NCBI GenBank assembly: GCA_937950065.1
Contig: CALFEN010000268.1
Span: 1 to 15,221 of the forward strand
Origin: an uncultured bacterium
GTDB lineage: Bacteria; Patescibacteria; JAEDAM01; Absconditabacterales; Absconditicoccaceae
Length of the DNA: 15,221 bases
Direction: 5' to 3'
In this document: positions 1 through 10,200 of the stretch, one piece after another
Layout: each line of letters opens with the position of its first letter
How positions within the stretch are numbered: position 1 is the stretch's first letter
The notes under the pieces: generated by a model
The model's database searches: none
Seen by the model: only the letters and a program-made list of their open reading frames with translations
Told to the model about the DNA's origin: nothing
Program-made: the position numbers and the translations under genes

Positions 1-167
1 TTTGGATGTCAGACATGGAGACCTACACCTGATGGATAAGGGAACATATCCAGTATATAAAATTTAGGTTTATTTCATCATTCACTGGTTTTATAAATTT
101 CTTCTTCCTGCCATTTTTTTTGCCATTTTGAAGCAATTTCTTTCAAATCTATTTTTTCACTCATCAT
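1..167 (-). CDS. leuS: Leucyl-tRNA synthetase, N-terminal 55 residues (cut by window edge)
   Basis: Class I aminoacyl-tRNA synthetase that charges tRNA-Leu in the cytoplasm. Only the N-terminus is present. The visible protein has the LeuRS opening (KWQKKWQEEEIYKT), then KPKFYILDMFPYPSG and VGLHVGHP, the class I HIGH-type ATP-binding signature. Three UGA codons lie in frame; the one at 9-11 encodes the glycine of HVGH, a catalytic-site residue, so standard translation would stop inside the active site. Start: tandem ATG codons at 165-167 and 162-164; the first is chosen. No Shine-Dalgarno is visible. It is divergent from the small plus-strand gene, with a promoter at 196-223. The identification is firm from motif order and spacing; the rest of the gene lies to the left of the window. 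Confidence 0.95.
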
Positions 168-195
168 AAAAACATTTAATATATAAATATAATTA

Positions 196-223
196 TTTAT
201 AATGTTTTTTTGACAAAATACAA
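196..223 (-). promoter_or_regulatory. Promoter of leuS
   Basis: On the minus strand TTGTAT (218-223) and TATAAA (196-201) are separated by exactly 16 nt. The expected transcription start near 189 gives a leader of about 21 nt before the ATG. The spacer matches the other promoters in this window, which is the main support; AT-richness makes any single hit weak. Confidence 0.55.
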
Positions 224-268
224 ATGTTTTGAAGAGAAAATTATTTAAATTTATATATTTGCATATGC

Positions 269-296
269 TTGACTTTTATTATAAAATAATTATATA
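269..296 (+). promoter_or_regulatory. Promoter of the small GC-rich gene
   Basis: TTGACT (269-274), 16-nt spacer, TATATA (291-296). It would start transcription near 303 and give a leader of about 37 nt that contains the Shine-Dalgarno. It diverges from the leuS promoter. An overlapping alternative is TTGCAT (259-264) with TATAAA (280-285), spacer 15. Confidence 0.5.
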
Positions 297-326
297 TCGA
301 TATCTCTTTTTGAGAAAAAATTGTCT

Positions 327-331
327 GGAGG
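327..331 (+). promoter_or_regulatory. Shine-Dalgarno GGAGG
   Basis: A canonical GGAGG lies 9 nt upstream of the ATG at 341. It is the only convincing ribosome binding site in the window; the recoded genes have AT-only leaders. It fixes the start of this gene and marks it as different from its neighbours. Confidence 0.75.
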
Positions 332-340
332 ACAAATAGA

Positions 341-667
341 ATGCACGCTATCCAAGTCTCTCAACTGTGGCTGTCTATCGGAGCAGTTTTAGGTTTTTTT
401 CTTATCCACTTGCTCCACAATAATCAATATCGACATCACAAGCATGCCATTCACGCCGCCTCTAACGAGTTTAGTGGAGTACAGGCGGAGATGGAAGCGG
501 TTCAGGAGCGGATTAACTATATCCTCAACGCTGTCTGGAGCAGAGAGCTCCGGCAGGAGGACTGCGATTTTGAACTCTCCGAATTGGACGCTCATTATCG
601 CTTCCTTCGTCGCAGACGTGATGAACTTGCTGGGAGACTCTGGTTCTTGGAGGCTTTCGGACATTAG
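341..667 (+). CDS. Small membrane-anchored coiled-coil protein, GC-rich, unknown function
   Basis: 108 residues, not recognised. Residues ~9-25 (LWLSIGAVLGFFLIHLL) form one hydrophobic membrane segment, followed by a His-rich stretch (HNNQYRHHKHAIHAA) and a charged helical part (~45-100) with an RRRR run, likely a coiled coil on the cytoplasmic side. Base use is roughly half GC against about 28% around it. Its five glycines use GGN only, never UGA, and it contains one CGA and two CGG codons, which are read as Trp elsewhere here; Arg suits the helix better at these places. It has the window's only Shine-Dalgarno, ends in TAG and is followed at once by a strong terminator. This suggests recent acquisition, a special native class of gene, or assembly from another genome. 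An RNA gene was considered, but ATG, ribosome site and membrane segment favour coding. Confidence 0.7.
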   Translation: MHAIQVSQLWLSIGAVLGFFLIHLLHNNQYRHHKHAIHAASNEFSGVQAEMEAVQERINYILNAVWSRELRQEDCDFELSELDAHYRFLRRRRDELAGRLWFLEAFGH

Positions 668-686
668 TTCTTCTCCACAGTTTTTG

Positions 687-712
687 AAAGGGCACGGTCA
701 GCCGTGCCCTTT
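687..712 (+). terminator. Rho-independent terminator of the small GC-rich gene
   Basis: Perfect 11-bp stem AAAGGGCACGG / CCGTGCCCTTT with a TCAG loop, 19 nt after the TAG stop, followed by CCTCGTTTTTG. The stem begins with A3 and ends with T3, so it could act in both directions, but the better T-run is on the plus strand. Confidence 0.85.
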
Positions 713-949
713 CCTCGTTTTTGTATGTTTCAATAAAAAATAATCAAATTTTATATTAGAAAATTTTGTAAGGATTTTTTATAAATTACCAAACCTATCT
801 AATAATATAAATTATGAAAATAAAAAATATTTTAGTTGTAGCAATTTTCACAGGACACATTGTGTCTTCAACTTTTGTGGCAACGCCACTCGTATTATTT
901 TCTGCACTTACTTTGTCCGTGCACGAAACAATAGTTGTCGCCTTGCGAT
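713..949. other. Intergenic region between convergent genes, with small palindromes
   Basis: No convincing gene. 713-840 is AT-only filler. 850-945 is richer in GC and holds a run of short dyads: GACACA-T-TGTGTC (854-866), GTGGC-AAC-GCCAC (877-889) and the 8-bp palindrome CGTGCACG (918-925). None is followed by a clear T-run on either strand, so they are not convincing terminators for the minus-strand gene ending at 950. A 59-codon plus-strand frame (814-993) runs through them and is treated as doubtful. Confidence 0.4.
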
Positions 950-2692
950 TTAGTAGATTTCTTTATTATAGCATTCTTCACAGTATACTTTAAATTCGCT
1001 GTCTTGTGGATATACAGAGATTACTTGTTTCCCACAGTTATCGCATGTTCTCAAAAATAATTTCCTTGGATCCCTTATCTTCATTTTATCCTTAAACCTT
1101 TCCTCGAAGTGTTTTTTTACCATAGGTAAATTGTATTTACGATAAAAATCCAATTCTTGTTTTATTACTCTAAAAGGTTTTCATGATACTTCACAGATTA
1201 GTGCTTTTTTCAATATATCGTCGCCCACATTGTTGATATTATCAGACAAATCCTGTGCACGAACTAACTCAATTCAGTCTGGAACGTTTATCGGATATTC
1301 TTTATCCTGCCATTTATATCATTTCTCCAGAGCTTCTTGTCTAGTCAGTGGAAAATAATCCATTGCTATAGTTTCATTATATCCAAAAGGACATATATAA
1401 TTTGGGAAAAATTCTCATCGTTCTCAAGTTTTCTGCATATGTTCAATGATTTGTGGAACTAATTTTTCATATTCTTCTTTAGTATATTGTTTGTTCAATA
1501 TGCAGTATTGTTTATTTTTTAATCCAGCACATCCAAAGAGATTTTTGCAATTTGATACACAGCATTTGCAGTACATAAGATCTGAAGAATCTCACATACA
1601 GTTTACTCCAAATATTATATTATAAACGTTTCATCAAGCCACGCTTACATAATAAGTTCTTTGATTGTTTATCCCAACCGTATGATCCATTCCATCTGTA
1701 TTAAATTGCACAAATTGTGAGTAACGTGTATTATTACAAGAGATTAATTCAAATGAATAGTAAGCATCCTTTGAGTTAAGAAGATTATTTCCTATACAAT
1801 TCTCACATCATACTATGTTTATGTTTTTTAGGGGATAGTCTGTTGCTATATTTTTCAAGAAATTATTTTTTATTTCTTCCATAGAATTATTTTTCAAAAT
1901 ATTTTCTATTTCTTTCAAATATTCATTTTTTGTATATTCTTTGTTGTAAATATAATATTGTTTACCTGAAAGAGAAACACAGCCAAAACAGTTGCTGCAG
2001 TTTTCACACCATATCAAAAAATAAGAATCTCTGCAGTTGTTTGATTTATTACTAAAAAATAAGTTGTATCCATTATCACAGTCTATACAACCATAAGAAT
2101 TTTCAGAGTTTGAAACTCCTATACAGTCCATTACACTTTTGCATTTAGTCATATCTCCAGAGTAATATGTATTTTCCAGATAGGCGGATTGAAAAACCAT
2201 ATAACAGTCTTTTAACCATCAGGTATGATTTGTATAATCAGAATTTTCATTGCCTATAGTACACAAAGAGAAATCAGGAACATCAAGCACAAGTTCATTG
2301 AATTGTTCAAAAAACGGACGGGAGAAGTCAAACTTCCTACTGTAATCTAAAGCATCCCATTTATCACCCCGCCAAAAATCCTGTTCGTATACTTTATAAG
2401 GTTTTTCCGGTGAATACATGGATACAATAGTTTTGCCAGTTAGATTAGATGTACGTTTATAAAGTTTCCTTTCATTTCTCCAGATAAGTCTTGACTGCTG
2501 CCTGCAGTCCGGACATAAAGTCGGTGCAGGGATTTTGTATTTTGTGCCGTTAAACACAGGTGAAATTTTATCATAAAACTCCATATCTTTGTCTGTGATT
2601 GCAAATTCTTGACTACAGTTTGGACACTTTTTTCGTTCTACTATTTTTTCCTCTGTTTGAGTAGCCATAAATTCGTAAATTTGTTTTTCCAT
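950..2692 (-). CDS. Cysteine-rich zinc-ribbon protein of a CPR-wide uncharacterised family
   Basis: 580 residues once UGA is read as Gly (ten in-frame UGA); the stop is TAA. N-terminal zinc ribbon CPNC (23-26) and CPDC (60-63), a conserved block (residues ~75-140) with DLDYSR-like and FSRPFFEQF elements, then a long region of spaced CxxC/CxxxC motifs, and a C-terminal ribbon CDNC (550-553) and CEEC (571-574). I recall this architecture from many CPR genomes, sometimes mislabelled CaiB/BaiF; no function is established to my knowledge. UGA sits on glycines I expect in the family (TGEWGEFFP, SGKPFRV), and CGA at residue 425 and CGG at 108 sit on expected tryptophans (TGEWGEFFP, DFWWGDKW). An internal duplication is visible: FGCVSLSGKQYYIYNKEYTK (~236-255) against FGCAGLKNKQYCILNKQYTK (~386-405). 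Many paired cysteines suggest multiple metal sites. It has its own promoter and no Shine-Dalgarno. Confidence 0.88.
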
Positions 2693-2723
2693 TTATTATC
2701 GTAGAGATAAAATATTTCAGATT

Positions 2724-2751
2724 ATTATACAAAAGTAGTTTTCAAAATCAA
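2724..2751 (-). promoter_or_regulatory. Promoter of the cysteine-rich protein gene
   Basis: Minus strand TTGATT (2746-2751), 16-nt spacer, TATAAT (2724-2729). The start near 2717 gives a ~24-nt leader without Shine-Dalgarno. It lies in the 153-nt gap after the protease gene, so this gene is probably transcribed separately from the upstream operon, although no strong terminator is seen in the gap. Confidence 0.65.
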
Positions 2752-2845
2752 TTGAAATATCCCAAAAGTAAAAACTTAAAAAATAATTTATCCTTTTTAT
2801 AATAAATTTTTTATTGAATTAATAAAAAAAAGAATCTTAAAAAAA

Positions 2846-3940
2846 TTAATTTATTTTAGTACTATCCCATGGTCTTCGGTAAGGATTTTGTTGAACTTTA
2901 TAAGATAGATCGGATCCATCAAAGATATATCAGTCTCCCAGATAAGTTCTTATATAATTATATTTATTGGCAAGTACAGCACTGGACGTTTTCATTTGCA
3001 CAAATAGTGAATGATGATTTATATAAAGATTAAAACATTCAGCAAAATCTTCAAACGGATCAGACATTCCGTATCAAGTTACAAAATCTTTGTAAGAGGA
3101 AGCTCCAGACCTTGTAATTTCGCTGAGCCGTGAAAATTTATAAAAGATTAGAGACGGGTCGTCCAACGCAAAGGCTTCTTCCCCAAACTCTGTATAGATA
3201 GTACTTTTTGTGTTGCTGCTACCTTTTAATATTCACAAATCTATGTGATGTCACATTTCATGTGTCAATACTTCAAAAAATTCTTTATTGCTATTTATCA
3301 GTCAGGCGTCTATTGTGATAGTACTGTGTCCTGCGTATCCCCTACGATCAGATATTCATTTTACAAGCCTGATTTTGTATAAAGTATCTGTAATCTTATG
3401 TTTCCCTCCAAAAAAAGTATTTAAATTTTTTATAAGGTAAATTATTAGTGCCTGATATTTTATTTTTTGATTTGTATCAAAATCTCAATCAAAACTTGTG
3501 ATATTGCAAATTTGTTGATTATATTTGCACATTCTAGTCAAAAAATCATCATCCAGACTCAAATCGGAAGATGCGTTATGTGTTTGTTGGAAAGTATCAG
3601 TTACCATATTTTTGATAGAATCATCAATTTTTTCTGTTTGCTTTTCATCTTCCTCTTTTTGTTTTTTTATTTCTTCTACTTTTTTCTTCAATTCCTCCAG
3701 TTTTGATTGTGTATTGTCTTCGGAATCTTGTTTACTAGTACTAGTTTGTACTGTATCATTGTCAGAGCTCTTCTCATCGTATTTTTCTTGTATGATACCG
3801 TATTCCAATATTTTATCGTACTTTCATACTTTCTGTGGTTTGTAACATATAACAAGAAAAATAGTAAAAATTCAGATAAAAATGTTTAGATAAAATTTTA
3901 TTTTTTTAAAGAAATTAAACCAATTCAGTATTTTTTCCAT
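2846..3940 (-). CDS. Membrane-anchored zinc metalloprotease (HEMGH, gluzincin-like)
   Basis: 364 residues with UGA=Gly (about nine in-frame UGA), stop TAA. N-terminal Lys/aromatic stretch and one membrane segment (~16-33, FYLNIFIGIFTIFLVICY), a Glu/Lys-rich linker or coiled coil (~55-115), then a zincin domain. The zinc site is THEMGHHID with H227, E228, H231; G230 is encoded by UGA. DPFEDFAE (294-301) supplies the likely third ligand, E297 or E301, 66-70 residues downstream as in gluzincins with a distant glutamate. SWLSE at ~270-274 uses CGG for the tryptophan. No signal-peptidase site is obvious, so it is probably tethered by its N-terminus, with the catalytic domain outside by inference. 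The start lies 9 nt after the stop of the preceding large gene, so it is the third gene of that operon and may process its partner proteins or prey/host surface proteins. The family assignment beyond zincin is uncertain. Confidence 0.88.
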
Positions 3941-3949
3941 TTTACTATA

Positions 3950-6900
3950 TTAGGCAGGTAGAGATTCTATTTCTTCTTCGCTATATCCATAAGATTCTTT
4001 TATAAATCTTTTCAATTCTTGTTTCTCTTCAAAAGATAGATTTGTATATTTTTTGCCATTGTGTGCTTGAGATATGTCTTCCAAAGCAGGGTATTGATTT
4101 ATGCTTATCACTATATCATCATAGTAAATATTCTCTCAAAAATTGTTAAACATTCCAAATTTCTTAAATCTTTCATAGAGGTCTTCTGATATAAACGCCA
4201 TATCTGCTTTGGATAAAAATTTATCGGAGAAGATTTCTATTTTGTGTTCGTTATCATGGAATTTTATATTTTCTTTTTTCACACTTCATTCTATACCTCA
4301 TCATCATAGTTTTAGAGAGATGATTTCTCTAATGGTATCTTGTTTTTCTCCTTTTGACAACTGTGCCCAATCTTTCAAAATTTCTTTCTGATAATTTTCC
4401 CATTCTCCTTTTTCTGCTAATTCTTTGATAGCATCTCTTTCTTTTGAGTCAAAAGTCCCCATTTCATCCAAAGTATATATCCCTCCAAAAGTTATAAGTA
4501 GAAGTGCAAATGCAAGTTTGCGGTTTTTAAATTTTCCCAAGAAATTAGTACATCTTTCAGAAAATTTAATTTCTTCTCACATATGGTTAAATGCTTTGAT
4601 AATTCATTCTTCTTTGGCTATATTGCTGGCTACTCTTACAGTGTCTACAGTAAATTTGGATCATAAAAATGCTCCTCTTGTTAGTCCTCACAGTGCTTCA
4701 ACGGTTTCTGTTACAGGAGCTATCCATGTTCTAAATAGAGATTTTTTTTGAGCTAGAGTTTTGAGGAAATATACAGTTTCAATACCAAATAATGCGACTC
4801 ATCAGGCAAATTTTCAAACATCTCATTTTATAGTAGGTTTTCAGTCTGGTCATGTTTCAAATCTTATATTAGAATCACATATAAGTCTTACAGGTCATAC
4901 AAAGTAAACCAGACTTCGTATAAGTTTTGCTGCCTCCATAAATTTATCTGGCAGAGTAGATGCTTTTGATATATCGTAAGCTCCAATTCAGGCAATACTT
5001 ATCAACGGTATTTTTTGTATCAAAAATTTTAGCATTTCTGGAGATTTTCTTGCTAGTATTTTCACCTCTTTTACCCATTTCCCCAAATCGTCTACAGTCT
5101 CAAATCTCAAAAATAGATTGTCAGCATCATTTATTGCTTCTCATACATATCATGATACTCTGTATTTTTCAAAAACATTTTTCACTGTGTTTCGTACATC
5201 ATCATTTCTTGTTAAATTTTCTAGTCCTTTTCACATCTTACTGATATCAGCTGCAAAATTTTCTATAACAGCTTTTTCTGATAGTCATCATTTAAAAAAT
5301 CCTCCAACTCAAGCCAAAAGATCACTTGTTGCGTTCCCAGCTTCTTTTCATATTACTGATACGTTAGCAGAAACTGCTGCTCTGATACTTTTTATATTTT
5401 CGGCACTTCATACGAGTTTAAAATGATTTTCTTTAAAGAACTCTTTTGAAAGTTCAAATATAGAGACATTTTTTTCTTTTAGAAAAGCTTCTAGTGTTTT
5501 TCAGGATTTTTCGAATTCATCTTGATGTTTGGAGAAAAAATCCATAAAGTCATAGTATTTGTTCATTTTTTGAAAATCTCTGGAAAGAGCATCCAAACGT
5601 GGGTTCGCTTCCAATAATTCTGGGCTTCATAGCCTTTTATTAAAAAATTCTATAATAGATTTTTGTTTTTGGAAATTGCCTGTCCATATATACCATGATG
5701 CCCTAAGTTGTCCCATATCTCTTCATGCATAGACAAATGGCCATAGAGCGATATGAGATGTCATTTTTGCTATATTCCCCAACAAGTCAAATAATATTCA
5801 TCATTTACGATATATAAGATAACTCAAGAACATTTTCTCTGTTTCGTTGAGACGTACTGATTCGAGTTTGTCTTTTAGTTTCTCAATGTCTATTTTCCCG
5901 CTTAATATAGAAAATTCATCTTTTATGAGTCATAAGCTTATTACTCCGTAGTGGCAGCTTTCTTTGGCAAAGGACCATGCAAGATCTGTGTATGATATAG
6001 TATCTTCTCCCAAAAGTCCTGCTATAAATTCAAACATTAATCCTGCACCGTTAAACATGTCCCTACCAATTTCAAGAATACCATATTTTACTCAAGGTTT
6101 TTTATTCACAAGAGCATCTACGAATTTTGAAGAAAAAGGCATAAGCTCTCATTCATGTTCTTTAAAAAATTTATCTATATATGCCAATAATTTTTTTTCA
6201 TTAAGGTTTGTTTTTCCCAATTTATTTTTGAAATAATCAAGGATTTCAGATTTAAAAAATTCTTTAGCCTTGTCAAAGTCTTCTTTTCTTTTTTCTCAAT
6301 CTTTGGCTTCTTTAAAAAAATTTGTTAAATTTCATGATTTGTCTAGTAATTCTAGATTTCTCATATTTTCTGGGATCTCTTTCCAAAGTTTTTCCCCTTC
6401 TTCTTTTAGTTCTTTTAGTTTATCCGAAGCAAAAAAGCTAAATAGTAGCTTTCAGACTCGTCCGTTCAAAGAAAATAGTCATGGGTTATTGTCTACAAAT
6501 TCGTCTATAGCATCAGGTCAATTTTCTCCATCAACTTTTTTTAATATCAATTTTCTCAATCATAAAGGAAGCATTCCTATTGCAATTCTTCAGACTATAG
6601 GATGTTCTGTTAGTTCGGCTTTGTATCTGTCTACCCAGTCAGTAAATTTCTTCTCGTATTTCTCTATAGGTTTTTCTACTGCTTCAACGATATCCTGTTT
6701 TAGTCCTGTAAGTTTTAATTTTCAATCTTGTACTTGTTCTCTGGTCTTTATCAATTTTTCTTGTAGAGCTTTCAATAATTCTCCATCTGCTATTCCTTCT
6801 ATTATTTGTGTTATTTTATCAAAATCAGATTCATTAATTTGTCTTTCAGGATCTTTTAATCTCAATAAGATATCACCGAATGTCTGCTTATCTTCAAGTG

Positions 6901-7210
6901 ATTTTATTTTATCATGGATAGGTAACAATCCTTCGTATAGATTCATTTCATAGCTTTCTATTGCTTCTTTTGTCCCTTCTCTTTGAACGAGTGCTTTTTT
7001 GAATCTGTCTAAATCTTGTTTTATACTGGTTATTATTTCATTTCTTTTTTCTGGTGGTAAAGGAGTTTCACCGTTTGTAGAGGGTTGTCATTGTCTTACT
7101 TGTTCCAATTGTGTAATTTTTCTTTCTACTCATTCTTCTACTCTCCCAAAAACAGCATCTTTGCCCTTATTTCGTAACTCACCAAATTTTTCTTTCAAAC
7201 CAAATACCAT
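3950..7210 (-). CDS. Large membrane-associated protein, 1,086 residues, unknown function
   Basis: Not recognised. Open across the whole interval with about 43 in-frame UGA and no UAA/UAG until the TAA. The N-terminus (MVFGLKEKFGELWNKGKDAV when CGA is Trp) is an amphipathic helix, and most of residues 1-450 is charged, helical and Lys/Glu-rich. Residues ~480-850 hold several Gly/Ala-rich weakly hydrophobic helices (e.g. GGILFDLLGNIAKM, PLISIAGIGAYDI, VALFGIETVYFL) that could be membrane-embedded. One clear membrane segment lies at ~899-914 (LAFALLLITFGGIYTL), followed by a ~170-residue C-terminal domain that includes a GGGG run, three of whose glycines are consecutive UGA codons (near 4300). 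It is the middle gene of the operon: 23 nt after the 1,800-residue gene and 9 nt before the protease gene. No enzyme motif was found; a structural or envelope role fits but is inference. Confidence 0.85.
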
Positions 7211-7233
7211 TTTTATTTTATTTAATTTTTAAA

Positions 7234-10200
7234 TTATGCTCTATCTCCTTTTCCTGAATAACTAATTTTCCCGTCTCAATAATATACTCATAATCATTGT
7301 TTTAATCTTTCTATATCTTGTGCTGGCAACATATGTGATAAAAAGTTTACCACATTCTTTCCAGCATTTGGTCAAAACTGATCTACTATACCTTTTGTGA
7401 TACCGAGTAATCCATTACTTACAAGTGGAGATGGATCTTTATCTCATATGCTGAGATCCCGATACATATAGACGTAAAACAATAATCTATTTAGCACTCA
7501 ATATCCTACAAGATCAAGTCCCCATTTCCCTATGTGCCAATCGTCGTTGACAAGTCAGTCCCATAGATTTTGACCAGTGATCCCCCAAAAAAATCATGCT
7601 TTATAAAGTGCTCACATAATTTTTTTTAAAGTAGCTCCGTCTTCTCGGAATTTAAGTTTATATTTAGGATCTCCAAATAATACAAATTCTATCAGATTTT
7701 TCCAATTTTTCCCAGCTTTAAATGGACTTATTTGATTATATAATTCCTTAAATTCCTTCCATGAAAAAACTTTGTCTCATACAGATTGTACAAGTTTCCA
7801 TCATTTTTTTGCAAAAGATTTTTCTTTGTCAGAAATCAATCATTCTCCACTTTCTGCATCTTCTTCACTTCATTCACTCTTTTCTTCAAGTTTTATAAGA
7901 TTACGATTTATCAAATCTTCTATCCGTTTATTATGAGCATTTATTACTTCGTCTTTGAGCGTTCCTACGTCCTCACCGGCTTCTTTTTTATTCAAGAATT
8001 CCTCAAACTTAACCTTCAGAGCATCAGCAGAGGGGATAGTTCAGTTATATTTGTTTAATTTTTCTTCAAATATTGCTTTTATATCAGCTTTATTTGTTTT
8101 TACTGATTCAGGAGTGGCGCTTGATATTGGGTCAATGAAGTTTTTGAAATCGGTTTTTAGATTTTTTGAAATATCTTCTTTTTTCTCTTTTTTCTTTTCT
8201 TTTGACTTACTGTTCATGACATCGTCCAGCCGTTTCTCATTGATTTGTCTCAATTCTTTTTTGATTTTTTCTATTTTTTTAGTTCATTCTTTTGTCCCAG
8301 CATTATCGGCTGTTAGTGCTTTGATGTATTCCCCAAATTTAATTTTAAGATTATCTGCACTAGGTTTACTAGTAAGAGCAGTATCTGTTCCCATATACTC
8401 TTCAAATCTTCATTTCAAGTTATCGATATTTCTTTCTATATAACCTTTTTTGCCTACATACATGTCGTTTACTAGTATGTCAAAATTCTTTTTCATTGCT
8501 TTTCTTTCACCGTCAAACCAGCTTGTAGTACGATCCAAAATCCTTCTATCACTGTCAGATTTTTTCTCCTTCTCCAATAGATTATTGTCTTTTAGACTTT
8601 GTATCCGATCTTTATGTGCTCTTTTCAGTTCTTTTTTAGCCGCTTCTATTTGTGCCAAATTGTCTCATTGAGATTTTTCTATAAAATTATAGTATTTCTC
8701 CATCAAGTTTTTTGTAGAAGGGAAATTTTCTGCTTCAGGGAATCTATATATATGTTCTTCAAATCTCAATAAAATTTTCTCTTCAGAGAGAGTAGTAAAT
8801 TCTTTTCCTCAATTTTCTATACTTCTTATTTGATTTTCAAAATCAATTTCTATATTTTTTTCGGTGTTGGCAGATAAGTCTTCATCTTCTGTCAAATATT
8901 TGTTTTTATTCAATTCTTCTATCCATTTTTTTTGTAATTGTTCCAATTCTTGTGCAGTGTTTTTTATTTTTGTTTCATCTTTACTTTTGACCGCTTCCAA
9001 AAATTCATTGAATTTATTTCTCATGTTAAAAGTGGAACCCAATCAATCTATTTCTCATCCTTTAGCAAGATAATTTTCAAATTTTGTTTTTAGGAAATCA
9101 TAGTTCAATTCAACATACTCTTTTCCTCAATATTTGATATCTTCCATCAAACTATTAAAATGTTTATTTAATGTTTTTTCACTAACTGCCACAGCGTCTG
9201 TTTCTGCTACCAATCATGAATTTTTTAGCATATTTTTTCGTCTTTTTTGAGCAAGTTCCAATTCTTTTTTCGTTTCATTTATTTTTGCTTGGTCTCAATT
9301 TTTTAATGCTTCTAGATATGCGTCGTATTTTATTCTAAAATCAAAAGTAGTTCAGAAAGTATCTGTTTCAGGGAACCTTCAAATATATTCCTCAAATTTG
9401 TTTTTGGCATCGGTTTTTTTAGCATCTAGACTTTCTGGAGTAGCAGTATCCCTACCTGTATTAAAATCTTTTTCAGTAGTTTTTATCATACTGGTAAATT
9501 CTTTATTTATTTTTCTTCACTCAAAATATCTTTGTGTAGAATTTTTTATATCTGTTGCTTTTCCTTTTATTCCTTCAAATATTTTTACAGTTATGCCTCA
9601 TTCTCAACTTCCCCTTTCACCTCTACTTATTTCAACTCTAGCTTTATTTCATATTCTACCGGCTTTGTACATCATAGCTGTCAGCATAACGGCTTGTATA
9701 ACTTCTTGATAGGACCAGTGGTGCTCATGTTCTTCGCTGAATATTATATCAATACCAGCTCAAGCTCATACCATAGCTCATGATTGGAGCAGTATTTCTG
9801 TTAATATTCAAGAGGCTTTTGCTAGTCATCATTTTTCTATCAGTGCAGACATTCATATTTTTCCAAAAACTTTGTTGAATACAGACATTGTAGCAAAAAA
9901 TAAAGTACTTTTTCACATTTCAATAGCATTATTTCTGTCTATAGGATTCATACCATATAACAAATCTCAATATGTTTCTCCCAAAAATACGTTTGTCATA
10001 AATTGATTTCATTCGTAGAAAGAGATTCATTCTCATACTCGTTTCAATCATTTGAGATATCTTGCAACTCATATAGCGTCCAGTATTTTACCTCATACAG
10101 CGATAACTCCATATCCACTCAAAACTCCTACGAACATCAAAAGAGCATCTCGTGTAAGACTGTTTATCAATTCTTTTTTTGACTCATCGGACAGATTCCA

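Noticed and set aside
321..720. GC-rich block in AT-rich DNA as a structured RNA (RNase P RNA or tmRNA)
   Set aside because: No RNase P core sequences or tmRNA tRNA-like end were recognised, and the block has Shine-Dalgarno, ATG, stop and a plausible membrane protein.
814..993. Plus-strand 59-codon frame with a hydrophobic, signal-like N-terminus
   Set aside because: No ribosome site, no promoter at a workable distance, and it overlaps the 3' end of the cysteine-rich gene by over 40 nt; the GC-elevated dyad cluster explains its unusual composition equally well.
2693..2845. Terminator between the protease gene and the cysteine-rich gene
   Set aside because: Only A/T-only imperfect symmetry and T-runs are present; no stem strong enough to call.
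6270..6953. Long plus-strand reading frame opposite the 1,086-residue gene, and similar plus-strand frames at 7955-8443, 4425-4751, 5118-5426, 9398-9709 and 13220-13624
   Set aside because: They are antisense shadows of the recoded genes. Their Ser/Phe/Leu-rich composition is what the reverse of Lys/Glu-rich AT-rich coding sequence gives, and none has a promoter or ribosome site.
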